A stretch of 64,000 nucleotides of DNA from Desulfotomaculum copahuensis (GCF_001655685.1 NZ_LYVF01000165.1:1-64000); one strand, 5' to 3'; positions 47,221 to 56,334 are shown, counted from the first letter of the stretch. The notes: generated from the letters alone by a model not told the origin. Program-made: numbers and translations.

Positions 47221-49938
47221 GTGACGGAGCAGCATTTTCCGGATATCGACGCCCTGGTGGAACAGGCACGGCAGGCGGCCCGGGAATACCTGGCGCTGGA
47301 CCAGGAAGCGGTGGACCGCATAGTGCTGAACATGGCCCTGGCCGGTCTGGACAGGCATATGGAACTGGCCCGGCTGGCGGTGGACGAGACCGGAAGGGGC
47401 GTTTACGAGGACAAGATTACCAAAAATATTTTCGCCACCGAGGCGGTGTACCACAGTATCAAGTACATCAAGACGGTGGGTGTGATCCGGGTCAACGAAG
47501 AGGAGGACTACCGGGAGGTGGCCGAACCGGTGGGGGTGGTGGCGGCGGTGGTGCCCGTGACCAACCCCACTTCCACCACCATGTTCAAGTCACTGATCTG
47601 TGCCAAAACCCGCAACCCGGTGATTTTCAGCTTCCATCCGGGGGCGGTGCGCTGCAGCACGGCGGCGGCACGGATCATGCGCGAGGCGGCGGTGGCTGCC
47701 GGAGCGCCGGAAAACTGCATTTTGTGGCTGGAGCACCCGGGTATTGAAACCACCGGCTACCTGATGCGCCATCCGGGGGTGTCCATGATTGTGGCCACCG
47801 GCGGCGCCAGCCTGGTGCGCGCGGCCTATTCCACCGGCAAACCGGCCCTCGGGGTGGGACCCGGCAATGTGCCCTGCTACATTGAAAAGACTGCCCGGCT
47901 CAAGCGCGCCGTAAACGATCTGATTATGAGCAAGACATTCGACAACGGCCTGATCTGCGCTTCCGAGCAGACACTGGTCATCGACCGGGAAGTGGCGGAC
48001 CGGGTGATGGAACTGATGCGGGAAAACGGCTGTTACTTTTTAAATCCGGAGGAAGTCCGCCTGCTGGAAGAACTGGCCGTGGCGAAGAACAGCTGCACCC
48101 TGAACCCGCAAATCGCCGGTCAGTCCGCGCCGCGTATCGCCGAAATGGCCGGTTTCAATGTGCCTCCCGGCACCCGGGTGCTGGTGGCCCGGCTGCCGGG
48201 GGTGGGGCCGGAGCAGCCTCTGTCCATGGAAAAATTGAGTCCGATCCTTTCCTGTTACATCGCGGACAGCTTTGCGGCCGGCGTTGAACTGTGTGAAAAA
48301 GTGGTTGAATACGGCGGGTTGGGCCACACGGCGGTGATTCATTCCGAAGAGCAGCGGCATATCGAAGAGTTTTCCCGGCGCATCCGCACCGGGCGCATCA
48401 TCGTCAATTCACCGTCCACCCACGGGGCGATCGGCGACATTTATAACGTGAACGTGCCTTCTTTTACTCTGGGCTGTGGTTCCATGGGCAGCAACTCCAC
48501 CACATCGAACGTGAGTGTGGAGAATTTGATCAACGTCAAGCGGGTGGCCGGACGGCGGCCCAAACTGCAGTGGTTCCGGGTGCCCGAGCGGATTTACTTT
48601 GAGCGTGGCTCCGTTCACTACCTGAGCAAACTGCCCGGTGTGGAGCGGGCGCTGATCGTCAGCGATCCGGGCATTGTCAAACTGGGCTTTGTGGACAAGG
48701 TGCTTTACCATTTGCATCAGCGCCTCAACCGGGTGACCAGCGAGGTGTTTGCCGAAGTGGAGCCGGATCCTTCGGTGGATACAGTGCGCCGCGGCTGCGC
48801 GGTGATGAAGCGGTTCCGCCCCGACACGATCATCGCCGTGGGGGGCGGTTCGGCCATGGACGCGGCCAAGGCGATGTGGCTCTTTTACGAGTATCCGGAA
48901 GTGGAATTCGACTTTTTGAAGCTCAAGTTCATGGATATCCGCCAGCGCACCTACAAATTCCCCAAACTGGGGCGCCAGGCGCGGCTGGTGGCCATTCCCA
49001 CCACCAGCGGCACCGGCTCGGAAGTGACTGCTTTTGCGGTGATCAGTGACAAGGGCGCCCGGATCAAATATCCGCTGGCCGATTATGAGCTGACCCCCGA
49101 TGTGGCGATCATCGATCCGGATTTCGCCGCCACCATGCCGCCCCGGGTGGCCGCCGACACGGGTATGGACGTGCTCACCCACGCCCTGGAAGCCTATGTT
49201 TCCGTAATGGCCTCGGACTATACCGATGGTCTGGCCGCCCGGGCGGTGGAGCTGGTTTTCCATTACCTTCCCCGCTCCTGCCGCAGCGCCGGCGACCGGG
49301 AAGCACGGGAAAAGATGCACAACGCCTCCTGCATCGCGGGCATGGCCTTCACCAACGCCTTTCTGGGGGTCAACCACAGCCTGGCCCACCAGTTGGGGGG
49401 CAGCCTGCACATTTCCCACGGGCGGGCCAACGCTGTGCTGCTGCCCTACGTGGTGGCCTACAACGCCAGCCGGCCGGCCAAGTTTGTTTCTTTTCCCCAG
49501 TACGAATACTTTCACGCCCCGGAAAAGTACCGCCGCCTGGCCAGCCTGCTGGACCTGCCGGCCGGCACGGTGCGGGAAGGGGTGGCCGGCCTGATCGGCG
49601 CCATTTTCCGGCTGTTGCGGGAACTGGACATACCTCTTACCCTGGCCGGCCTGGGCGTGCCGGCGGACGATTTTGCCGCCCGCATCCCGGTGCTGGCCGA
49701 CCGGGCCTTTGCCGACCAGTCCACCACCGCCAACCCGCGCTTCCCACTGGTGGCGGAGCTGGCCGGCCTGCTCCGCCTGGCCTACGGCCCGCCCCTTTCC
49801 AGGGACGTGGACCCGGGACTGCTGGACTTCAGCCTGCTCAATTTAACGCCGGAGCAGGTGTCACCGGAGCCGGTAACGGTACCCGCGCCTGTGGAAAATT
49901 CCGTGCCGCGTCCGCAAAGCGGCCTGCCGCTGCAATAA
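47221..49938 (+). CDS. adhE: Bifunctional acetaldehyde-CoA/alcohol dehydrogenase
   Basis: A 905-residue fusion that reduces acetyl-CoA to acetaldehyde and then ethanol. The N-terminal aldehyde dehydrogenase half (about 1-440) holds the catalytic Cys in NGLICASEQTLVID near residue 245 and GVGPGNVPCYIEKTA near 211. The C-terminal iron alcohol dehydrogenase half has GGGSAMDAAKAMW near 541, Fe ligands in MDVLTHALEAYVS near 655 and GVNHSLAHQLGG near 718. Enzymes of this type assemble into long filaments called spirosomes. The GTG start at 47221 follows GGGGGGAATCGGCGG. No Rex operator is evident upstream. Confidence 0.93.
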   Translation: MTEQHFPDIDALVEQARQAAREYLALDQEAVDRIVLNMALAGLDRHMELARLAVDETGRGVYEDKITKNIFATEAVYHSIKYIKTVGVIRVNEEEDYREVAEPVGVVAAVVPVTNPTSTTMFKSLICAKTRNPVIFSFHPGAVRCSTAAARIMREAAVAAGAPENCILWLEHPGIETTGYLMRHPGVSMIVATGGASLVRAAYSTGKPALGVGPGNVPCYIEKTARLKRAVNDLIMSKTFDNGLICASEQTLVIDREVADRVMELMRENGCYFLNPEEVRLLEELAVAKNSCTLNPQIAGQSAPRIAEMAGFNVPPGTRVLVARLPGVGPEQPLSMEKLSPILSCYIADSFAAGVELCEKVVEYGGLGHTAVIHSEEQRHIEEFSRRIRTGRIIVNSPSTHGAIGDIYNVNVPSFTLGCGSMGSNSTTSNVSVENLINVKRVAGRRPKLQWFRVPERIYFERGSVHYLSKLPGVERALIVSDPGIVKLGFVDKVLYHLHQRLNRVTSEVFAEVEPDPSVDTVRRGCAVMKRFRPDTIIAVGGGSAMDAAKAMWLFYEYPEVEFDFLKLKFMDIRQRTYKFPKLGRQARLVAIPTTSGTGSEVTAFAVISDKGARIKYPLADYELTPDVAIIDPDFAATMPPRVAADTGMDVLTHALEAYVSVMASDYTDGLAARAVELVFHYLPRSCRSAGDREAREKMHNASCIAGMAFTNAFLGVNHSLAHQLGGSLHISHGRANAVLLPYVVAYNASRPAKFVSFPQYEYFHAPEKYRRLASLLDLPAGTVREGVAGLIGAIFRLLRELDIPLTLAGLGVPADDFAARIPVLADRAFADQSTTANPRFPLVAELAGLLRLAYGPPLSRDVDPGLLDFSLLNLTPEQVSPEPVTVPAPVENSVPRPQSGLPLQ

Positions 49939-50024
49939 GCGTGCGGCGGGACATTTGTGGAAGCCGCCCTGCCGGAGCGGGCTTTTCCCCGCCGCTGCCG
50001 GGCGGCTGCTGATCTGTTATTTTG

Positions 50025-50062
50025 GCGAAAGGGTTTCGCTCCGGCGGAACCCTTTCGCTTCT
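50025..50062 (+). terminator. Hairpin after adhE
   Basis: GCGAAAGGGTT (50025-50035) pairs with AACCCTTTCGC (50048-50058), 11 bp, followed by only two T residues. Probable terminator or processing hairpin. Confidence 0.55.
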
Positions 50063-50156
50063 GCATTGATCCGCGGGGATGTTTACATTATGATATGATT
50101 TGAACCCCCTCAATGCGGGTTGAACAACATTATGAAACCAGACGGGAGCGGTTGTA

Positions 50157-50888
50157 TTGGCCAAGGAATTTCGCCGGTGGGTGCTGGCCGGGGTGAAAAA
50201 GACCATCGTGGATTACGGCATGCTCGCCTCCGGGGACCGGGTGGCGGTTGGTCTTTCCGGGGGCAAGGACAGTGCGGTGCTGCTGCACGTTTTAAATCAG
50301 GTGCGCCGGGTGGCCCCGGTGAAGTTTGAACTGCACGGTGTTTTCATTGACGCCGGCTGGCCGGTGGAGGTGAATGTACTGCGGGAGTTCTGCCGCCGGG
50401 AGGATGTGCCCTTTTATTACAAACCCACTGACATCGCCGCGATCGTATTTGATATACGGCAGGAAAAGAACCCCTGCTCGCTCTGCGCCAACCTGCGCCG
50501 GGGGGCGCTGCACAGCACCGCCGGCGAACTGGGGTGCAACAAAGTGGCCCTCGGCCACCACCTGGACGACGTGCTGGAAACCTTCCTGCTGAACCTCTTT
50601 TTTACCGGACGGTTCCAAACCTTTACACCGGTCACTTTTCTGGACCGCAGCGGGGTGACTGTGATCCGGCCGCTGGCCTGCCTGCCGCAGGAGCACGTAC
50701 ATGAGCTGGCCCGGCTGGAACGCCTGCCGGTGCTGGAAAACCCCTGCCCGGCCAGCGGCAGGACCAGGCGGCAGGAAGTACGGCAGGTGGTGACGGAATT
50801 GTCCGCCCGCTATCCGGATCTGCGGGAAAGATTCCTGCACGCCCTCCAGACGGCCGGCCTGCGCAACCTGTGGCCCGCCAGGCACTGA
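50157..50888 (+). CDS. PP-loop ATPase of the TtcA/TtuA family (tRNA thiolation)
   Basis: A 243-residue ATPase that would adenylate a tRNA base for sulfur transfer. The PP-loop is GLSGGKDSAVLL near residue 39. CxxC cysteines for a [4Fe-4S] cluster are in PCSLCANLRRG near 104 and a third in ENPCPASG near 200, as in TtcA (2-thiocytidine 32). GHHLDDVLETFLLN near 131 is conserved. The TTG start at 50157 follows GGGAGCGG. It stands as a single gene between adhE and the Hdr-like gene. Confidence 0.85.
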   Translation: MAKEFRRWVLAGVKKTIVDYGMLASGDRVAVGLSGGKDSAVLLHVLNQVRRVAPVKFELHGVFIDAGWPVEVNVLREFCRREDVPFYYKPTDIAAIVFDIRQEKNPCSLCANLRRGALHSTAGELGCNKVALGHHLDDVLETFLLNLFFTGRFQTFTPVTFLDRSGVTVIRPLACLPQEHVHELARLERLPVLENPCPASGRTRRQEVRQVVTELSARYPDLRERFLHALQTAGLRNLWPARH

Positions 50889-51051
50889 CAGTCAAATGCA
50901 AAAATTACATTTATACAGCCATATGTTAATATTTAAATTAATTTTCCAAGACTTGTTTTTTATTGCCTTGATGATATCATATAAATAATTGGTTTATTGG
51001 ATCAGATTGCCGTTATTGCATCAGGAAAAATACGAAATGGAGGGTTGAAAT

Positions 51052-51840
51052 TTGCCCACGGAACTGGATTTTTCATTTAAAGTTGAAGTGTCGGAAAAAA
51101 TCGGTTCAATTGATTTTCAATCCTGCGTTTTTTGCGGTATGTGTACAGCCGGGTGTTCTTATGCCGGTCTGCGGCCGGATCTCGATCCACGGAAATTTAT
51201 GCGGCAAATTGCCCTCGGCATGCGGGATGATGTGCTGGGATCCGCCTTTATGTGGCTGTGCACCATCTGCGAGCGCTGTACCATCAACTGTCCGATGGAT
51301 GTCAATATAGCCGAAGTGGTGCAAAGTATCAGAGGCAAATTTGGTATCCGGCCGCCGGGCGATCTAATGCTGCAGTGCCGGGCAACCGGCGGTTCCAAAA
51401 GCCTGCTGAAGAATATGGCCGGATGGCTGGAGAAAGGGTTAATCAAAGTTGACCCCGGACGGAATCCGGATCCGGTAACTTATCACGATCCCTGCAACCT
51501 GGGCCGCAAAGAAGGGGTGGTCGATGAACCGAGGTATATTCTCAGCCGGGTATGTGCGGACTTCCGGGAAATGACGCCGGGCGGCCGGTATAATTATTGT
51601 TGCGGCAGCAGCGGCGGCGCTCTATTCTCGTCCGAGTACGACGATCTGCGTTTGGCGATGGGCCGGCTGAAAGCGGAACAGATTGAAAAAACCGGGGCGG
51701 CCGTTGTGGCCACGGCGTGTTTGAACTGCTACGAACAGCTGGAGAAAATAAGCAACAAATACGGTCTGGGCGTGCAGGTGAAATTTGTTCATGAACTGGT
51801 CGATCAGGCTATAGTGCCCTCTGGTCTTAAAAGTTCTTAA
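51052..51840 (+). CDS. HdrC-HdrB-type iron-sulfur fusion protein
   Basis: A 262-residue protein. The first 100 residues hold two [4Fe-4S] motifs (CVFCGMCTAGC near 24 and CTICERCTINCP near 71), like HdrC. The rest is a single CCG domain (YHDPCNLGRKEG near 144, NYCCGSSGGALF near 183, TACLNCYEQL near 222), half of what HdrB has. Such fusions pass electrons to or from a partner, for example in bifurcating or CoA-thioester reductase systems. HdrA is not in the window, so the partner is unknown. The TTG at 51052 lies after GGAGGG. Confidence 0.8.
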   Translation: MPTELDFSFKVEVSEKIGSIDFQSCVFCGMCTAGCSYAGLRPDLDPRKFMRQIALGMRDDVLGSAFMWLCTICERCTINCPMDVNIAEVVQSIRGKFGIRPPGDLMLQCRATGGSKSLLKNMAGWLEKGLIKVDPGRNPDPVTYHDPCNLGRKEGVVDEPRYILSRVCADFREMTPGGRYNYCCGSSGGALFSSEYDDLRLAMGRLKAEQIEKTGAAVVATACLNCYEQLEKISNKYGLGVQVKFVHELVDQAIVPSGLKSS

Positions 51841-51949
51841 AATAAATAGAATGATAGCGATTAATAGCAATGTTTTTGTATAATTTATATCTTCACTATT
51901 ATCTGGCTATTTTTAATAGTACTTTTTTCATCTTTAAAACAGATAAAGG

Positions 51950-51978
51950 TTTACGCCTTACGATCCAAACTCTATAAT
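51950..51978 (+). promoter_or_regulatory. Promoter of the acetyl-CoA synthetase gene
   Basis: TTTACG (51950-51955), 17 bases, TATAAT (51973-51978). The transcript would start near 51985, giving a leader of about 80 bases. An inverted repeat, TTGTGAA at 52001-52007 and TTTACAA at 52014-52020, lies within the leader just after the start site and may be an operator. Confidence 0.6.
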
Positions 51979-52065
51979 ATAAACAAGCGTGATCATAACT
52001 TTGTGAATCAGGTTTTACAAACAGTATGAAGTATTCGCGCAATTTAATGTCTGAGGGGTGGGATC

Positions 52066-54174
52066 GTGGAAGGACTGACCAACTTCTATAACCCGGCGGG
52101 AGTGGCTGTGATTGGCGCTTCCAGCAAACCGGGGAAAGTAGGCAACTCCATTGTCAAGAACATGATCCAGTCCGGTTACCGGGGCGGCATCTATCCGGTC
52201 AATCCGAAGGACAAGGAAATTGAAGGGCTGAGTGCCTATCCGGCGGTGACGGATATTCCCGGTCCGGTCGATCTGGCCGTGCTGGCCGTGCCGGCCAGGC
52301 TGGTGGTGGACGCCGCTGTTCAGTGCGGTGAAAAGGGCGTGCAAAACCTGGTGGTGATTACCGCCGGGTTCAAGGAAACCGGCAAGGAAGGCCTGGAACT
52401 GGAAAAAGAACTGGTGGCCGCCTGCCGCCGCTACGGCATGCGCATGCTCGGTCCCAACTGCGTGGGTCTGATTGACACGCATACACCGCTCAACGCATCC
52501 TTCACCAAAACCACGCCGATCAAGGGGGATATCGCCTTTCTGTCCCAGAGCGGCGCCACACTGATCGCCATTCTGGACTGGAGCCGGTCGGTTGGCCTGG
52601 GTTTCAGCAAGATGGCCAGCCTGGGCAACAAGGGCGACCTGTCGGAAATAGAATTTATTGCCGAAGCCGCCGGCGACCCCTACACCCGGGTGATTGCCTG
52701 CTACCTGGAAGACGTGGCCGACGGCCGGCGTTTCCTGGACGTGGTGCGGCAAGCCACCCGCAAGAAACCCGTAATCATACTCAAATCCGGCACCAGTCAG
52801 GCCGGCGCCCGGGCCGCCTCTTCCCATACCGGCGCCCTGGCCGGCAGCGACCTGGCTTACGATACCGCCTTTCGCCAGTGCGGCGTGATCCGCGCCCGCA
52901 GCATGACCGAGCTTTTTGAACTGGCCATCGCCTTTTCCCGCTGCCCGGTGCCCGGCGGCAACCGGGTGGCCATTGTGACCAACTCTGGCGGTCCCGGCAT
53001 TGTGGCCACCGATAATGTGGAAAACCATCATCTGGCTATGGCCCGTTTCACCAAGGAGACCATTGCCGAACTGCGTGCCGGCCTGCCGGCGGAAGCGGCA
53101 CTGTACAATCCGGTGGATGTGCTCGGAGACGGCAAGGCCGACCGCTACCGTTTCGCCCTGGAGAAGGTGTGCGCCGATCCCAATGTGGACAGCGTGGTGG
53201 TGCTCATGTGTCCCACCGCGGTGGCCCAGCCGCTGGAAACCACCCGGGCCGTGGTCGAGCTGGCCCAAAAATACCCCGGTAAACCGGTGCTGGGCGGTTA
53301 CCTGGGTGGGGAATCCATGGCTGAAGGTGAACAGCTGATGTCCGAGTCCGGTCTGGCCTGTTTTACCTTTCCCGAACCGGCCATAGCCGCAATCAGCGGC
53401 CTGGTGCGCTACGGCGCCTTCCGGGATGCCCCGGTGGCGGAAAATGATCTGGATTATCCGGATGTAGATCAAAAAGCCGTCAAGGCTGTATTTTACGATG
53501 TGCTCCGGGACAACCGGCTGGTCCTGCTGGGTAGTGAAGCCGCTGCGGTGGCCAAAGCGTACGGCATCCCGTCCGCACCGGTGACCCTGGCCACCACGGC
53601 GGTTGAAGCCGTCGGCCAGGCGGAGATGATGGGCTATCCGGTGGTGCTCAAGGTGGCCTCGCCCAAAATCCTGCATAAAACCGATGTGGGCGGGGTCAAG
53701 GTCGGCCTGAATGCGGCGGCGGATGTGCGGCGGGGGTTCACGGAGATCATGGAAAATGTCAACCGCCTGTTGCCCGATGCCCCGGTTTACGGTATTGAGG
53801 TACAGAAGATGATGCCCCGGGGCACGGAGCTGATTATCGGCATGACCCGCGATTTGCAGTTCGGGCCGATGATTGCCTGCGGCCTGGGCGGCATTTACGT
53901 CAACCTCTTGAAGGACGTTTCTTTCCGCCTGGCCCACGGCCTGACCCGCCGGGAGATTGAAGCCATGCTTGCGGAGACCAAGGCCTACACACTGCTGCGC
54001 GGTTACCGCGGCGAAAAACCGGCCGACCTGCCCGCGCTGGTGGAGGCCGTCGGCCGCACGGCCAGGCTGGTGCTGGACTTCCCGGAAATCAACGAAATCG
54101 ATATCAACCCGGTGTTTGCCTACAACCAGGGTCTGAGTGCGCTCGATATAAAAATTACCATTTCCGTATCGTGA
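52066..54174 (+). CDS. Acetyl-CoA synthetase (ADP-forming), alpha-beta fusion
   Basis: A 702-residue acyl-CoA ligase that turns acyl-CoA, ADP and phosphate into acid, CoA and ATP. The order is CoA-binding domain (about 1-130, VIGASSKPGKVGNSIVKNM), succinyl-CoA-synthetase-like domain with the phosphohistidine in ASSHTGALAGSD near 250, then an ATP-grasp domain from about 480 (GYPVVLKVASPKILHKTDVG near 518). It would conserve energy at the end of fermentation. The GTG start follows GGGGTGGG. The next gene, a P-loop/DRTGG protein, begins 11 bases later and overlaps in function by neighbourhood. Confidence 0.92.
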   Translation: MEGLTNFYNPAGVAVIGASSKPGKVGNSIVKNMIQSGYRGGIYPVNPKDKEIEGLSAYPAVTDIPGPVDLAVLAVPARLVVDAAVQCGEKGVQNLVVITAGFKETGKEGLELEKELVAACRRYGMRMLGPNCVGLIDTHTPLNASFTKTTPIKGDIAFLSQSGATLIAILDWSRSVGLGFSKMASLGNKGDLSEIEFIAEAAGDPYTRVIACYLEDVADGRRFLDVVRQATRKKPVIILKSGTSQAGARAASSHTGALAGSDLAYDTAFRQCGVIRARSMTELFELAIAFSRCPVPGGNRVAIVTNSGGPGIVATDNVENHHLAMARFTKETIAELRAGLPAEAALYNPVDVLGDGKADRYRFALEKVCADPNVDSVVVLMCPTAVAQPLETTRAVVELAQKYPGKPVLGGYLGGESMAEGEQLMSESGLACFTFPEPAIAAISGLVRYGAFRDAPVAENDLDYPDVDQKAVKAVFYDVLRDNRLVLLGSEAAAVAKAYGIPSAPVTLATTAVEAVGQAEMMGYPVVLKVASPKILHKTDVGGVKVGLNAAADVRRGFTEIMENVNRLLPDAPVYGIEVQKMMPRGTELIIGMTRDLQFGPMIACGLGGIYVNLLKDVSFRLAHGLTRREIEAMLAETKAYTLLRGYRGEKPADLPALVEAVGRTARLVLDFPEINEIDINPVFAYNQGLSALDIKITISVS

Positions 54175-54185
54175 GGTGTTCATTG

Positions 54186-55235
54186 ATGAAGAACCTTTAT
54201 ATCATGGGAACTCCGGAAAGCGGCAAAACGGCCCTGGCGGTGGGGCTGGCCCAGAAGCTGCAGCAGGAGGGCCTGCGGTTGGCTTACTTCAAGCCGGTGG
54301 GCAGTCCGTCCCGCATTCCCGGGCAGATGGACGACGACGCCGTGCTGATGAAGGATGTTTTGCGGGTGGAAACGCCGCTTGAAGACATGGTTCCCCGTAC
54401 GGCCGGGCCGTCCTATCTTTCCGGCAACGGCCGCAAAGGGGCGCTGGCGGATATTCTGGCCGCTTATGAGCGGGTGTCCGCGGGGGCGGATGTGGTGCTC
54501 ATCGGCGGCTCGCAGTATCCCTATGCCTATGCCAGTTACGGCGTGGACGATGTCACCCTGGCCGGCAAACTGGGAGCGCAGGTGCTGCTGGCGGTGCGCA
54601 TGGATGATGATTTCAGCCTGGATCAGGCCCTGTTTTTCAACCGTTACCTGAGTGCGGCCGGGGTGAACATGCTGGGCAATATATTCAACAACATTCCCCG
54701 CCCGCTGCTGGCCAAGACCGAAGGTGTCTACCGGCCGGTGCTGGAAGAACAGGGCTTCCGCAGTCTGGGCATAATCCCCCGCCGGCCGGAAATAGCCTCG
54801 CCCACCGTCGAGGAATATTATGAAGTGTTGGGCGGTGAGATTTTGGCCGGTGAAAACTGCCTGCAGCGGCCGGTGGAAGACGTGGTGGTGGGCGCCATGA
54901 CCACTGAAAGCGCCCTCAAATACTTGCGCCGGGCGGCGGACAAGGCGGTGATCATTGGCGGCGACCGGGCCGATCTGGCTCTGGCGGCGCTGGAAACCAG
55001 CACTTCGGTGCTCATTCTCACCGGCGGCCTTTACCCCGATGTCAAGTTGATTGCCCGGGCGCAGGAGAAGGAAGTGCCGCTGATCCTGGTCCATTACGAT
55101 ACATTCACGACGGTGGAAAAAATCAGTCATTTGGCCCGCCGTTTAAAACCGGGCGACAAAACAGGCATCCGGATGGCGCTGGAGAGCGTGGAACAGCACT
55201 GCGCCTGGCAGGAAATCCTGGAGTCGCTGCGTTGA
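54186..55235 (+). CDS. P-loop/DRTGG-domain protein (Pta N-terminal-like)
   Basis: A 349-residue protein with an N-terminal P-loop, MGTPESGKTALAVGL at residues 7-21, in a BioD/CobQ-like fold, and a C-terminal DRTGG-type domain (about 215-320, AMTTESALKYLRRAADKAVI). The same arrangement forms the regulatory N-terminus of long phosphotransacetylases. Here it lies 11 bases after the ADP-forming acetyl-CoA synthetase, so it may sense nucleotides or regulate that enzyme; this is inference. The ATG at 54186 follows GAGGTG. Hairpin 55243-55267 lies after the stop. Confidence 0.75.
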   Translation: MKNLYIMGTPESGKTALAVGLAQKLQQEGLRLAYFKPVGSPSRIPGQMDDDAVLMKDVLRVETPLEDMVPRTAGPSYLSGNGRKGALADILAAYERVSAGADVVLIGGSQYPYAYASYGVDDVTLAGKLGAQVLLAVRMDDDFSLDQALFFNRYLSAAGVNMLGNIFNNIPRPLLAKTEGVYRPVLEEQGFRSLGIIPRRPEIASPTVEEYYEVLGGEILAGENCLQRPVEDVVVGAMTTESALKYLRRAADKAVIIGGDRADLALAALETSTSVLILTGGLYPDVKLIARAQEKEVPLILVHYDTFTTVEKISHLARRLKPGDKTGIRMALESVEQHCAWQEILESLR

Positions 55236-55242
55236 AGCAGGT

Positions 55243-55267
55243 AAGGGCGGGCGATAGGCCCGCCCTT
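55243..55267 (+). terminator. Probable terminator after the DRTGG gene
   Basis: AAGGGCGGGC (55243-55252) and GCCCGCCCTT (55258-55267) form a perfect 10-bp stem with a five-base loop; few T residues follow. Confidence 0.6.
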
Positions 55268-55425
55268 CGGCGTGCCGTGTAAAACCGGCGGACGGCCGGC
55301 GGCTTTGTACCGGTGTCCGGTCATTGCCCTGAAAAACGGGCCGGTGCGTCAGCCGCCTTCATCCCGGTACCGGCGCCGGCGCGCGGGCGGCGGATACAGC
55401 CTTGAAAAAGCGTGCCTTTCACGCC

Positions 55426-55454
55426 TTGACAGGGTTTGTGCCTTTATATATAAT
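55426..55454 (+). promoter_or_regulatory. Sigma-A promoter of the yceD-rpmF-fap operon
   Basis: Perfect TTGACA (55426-55431), 17 bases, perfect TATAAT (55449-55454). Transcription would start near 55461, about 25 bases before the YceD-like gene. Confidence 0.92.
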
Positions 55455-55484
55455 GTGTGGTGTTATTACTTCCGGGTGGTCGTT

Positions 55485-56000
55485 ATGATGCAAATTGATG
55501 TTTCCACAATCAAGCAAAGTCCCGGCATGACTTTGCACCGGGAACTGGAAGCGCCCCTGCCGGCACTGGAAGGGGCGGGGGAAATAATCTCCTTCGTTGG
55601 TCCGGCCCGGGCCGTGCTGGATTTGACCAACAGCGGCGGCCTGCTGGAGCTGACGGGCGGCATACAGGCGGCATTGCAGCTGTCCTGCGCCCGCTGTCTG
55701 GAGAATTTTGTTTACCCGGTCGATGTTCCCCTGCGCGAACTCTATTATCCGGCCGGAGCCGTTGAACCGCCGCCGGAGCAGCGTGAAGAAGGCATTCCTT
55801 TCCGCGGCGACAAACTGGACATTACTCCGGAAGTGTTGAAAAGCATCCTGCTGGCGCTGCCGATGAAAGCGGTCTGCCGGCCGGACTGCCGTGGTTTGTG
55901 CCCCGTTTGCGGTCAAAACTTGAACCGGGGGCGGTGTAACTGCCGGCAGGAGGAAGTGGACCCGCGGCTGGCGGTGTTGAAAGATTTGTTCAAGCATTAA
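55485..56000 (+). CDS. yceD: YceD/DUF177 family protein
   Basis: A 171-residue protein of the DUF177 family, usually encoded directly before ribosomal protein L32 and thought to affect large-subunit rRNA (23S) accumulation. The C-terminal cysteine pattern [20 protein letters not shown] near 139-158 is diagnostic and probably holds zinc. The N-terminus [20 protein letters not shown] and the [20 protein letters not shown] segment near 72-91 fit the family. Two ATGs, at 55485 and 55488, are equally possible. The next gene, rpmF, begins 23 bases after it. Confidence 0.88.
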   Translation: MMQIDVSTIKQSPGMTLHRELEAPLPALEGAGEIISFVGPARAVLDLTNSGGLLELTGGIQAALQLSCARCLENFVYPVDVPLRELYYPAGAVEPPPEQREEGIPFRGDKLDITPEVLKSILLALPMKAVCRPDCRGLCPVCGQNLNRGRCNCRQEEVDPRLAVLKDLFKH

Positions 56001-56022
56001 CATTACACGGGGGGTGGAGGAA

Positions 56023-56196
56023 ATGGGTGTACCGAAACGGAGAAGATCCAAGCAACGCGGCCGGGCGCGGCGGGCGCATTTGAAGCTGACCGTACCCGGG
56101 CTGGTGCGTTGTCCGCAGTGTCATGAACTGACCATGCCGCACCGGGTGTGTCCGGGTTGCGGGTACTACAAGGGCAAGGAAGTAGTCAAGTCCTGA
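56023..56196 (+). CDS. rpmF: 50S ribosomal protein L32
   Basis: A 57-residue ribosomal protein with the usual basic N-terminus [20 protein letters not shown] and a four-cysteine zinc ribbon (CPQCHE and CPGCGYYKG near 29 and 44). The ATG at 56023 follows GGGGGTGGAGG. It is the second gene of the fap operon in most Firmicutes. A terminator at 56217-56246 follows. Confidence 0.95.
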   Translation: MGVPKRRRSKQRGRARRAHLKLTVPGLVRCPQCHELTMPHRVCPGCGYYKGKEVVKS

Positions 56197-56216
56197 GCCG
56201 TCCGGAGGAACTGCAT

Positions 56217-56246
56217 GACCGGGAATAGCCCCGGTCTTAGTTTTTT
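56217..56246 (+). terminator. Terminator after rpmF
   Basis: GACCGGG (56217-56223), loop AATAGC, CCCGGTC (56230-56236) and TTAGTTTTTT. It would limit read-through into fapR, which has its own promoter. Confidence 0.85.
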
Positions 56247-56283
56247 CCGGCCGGAAAAAACTTGAGGAAATTTTCCCGGCCGG

Positions 56284-56312
56284 TTGCTTTTTTTTACCAG
56301 CCGGGTTATACT
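56284..56312 (+). promoter_or_regulatory. Promoter of fapR
   Basis: TTGCTT (56284-56289), 17 bases, TATACT (56307-56312). Predicted start near 56319, inside the FapR operator. Confidence 0.65.
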
Positions 56313-56317
56313 ATATC

Positions 56318-56334
56318 TTAGCACCAGGTACTAA
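56318..56334. promoter_or_regulatory. FapR operator
   Basis: TTAGCACCAGGTACTAA, an 8-bp inverted repeat around a central A with one mismatch. It fits the Bacillus FapR consensus (TTAGTACC..GGTACTAA type). It covers the predicted start site of the promoter at 56284-56312, so FapR would repress fapR-plsX-fab here and release it when malonyl-CoA rises. Confidence 0.85.

Noticed and set aside
52015-54183. 722-codon open frame on the minus strand opposite the acetyl-CoA synthetase gene
   Set aside because: G+C-rich codons on the real strand suppress stops in this frame. The translation is rich in His, Gly and Arg, without domains, and lacks a ribosome site.
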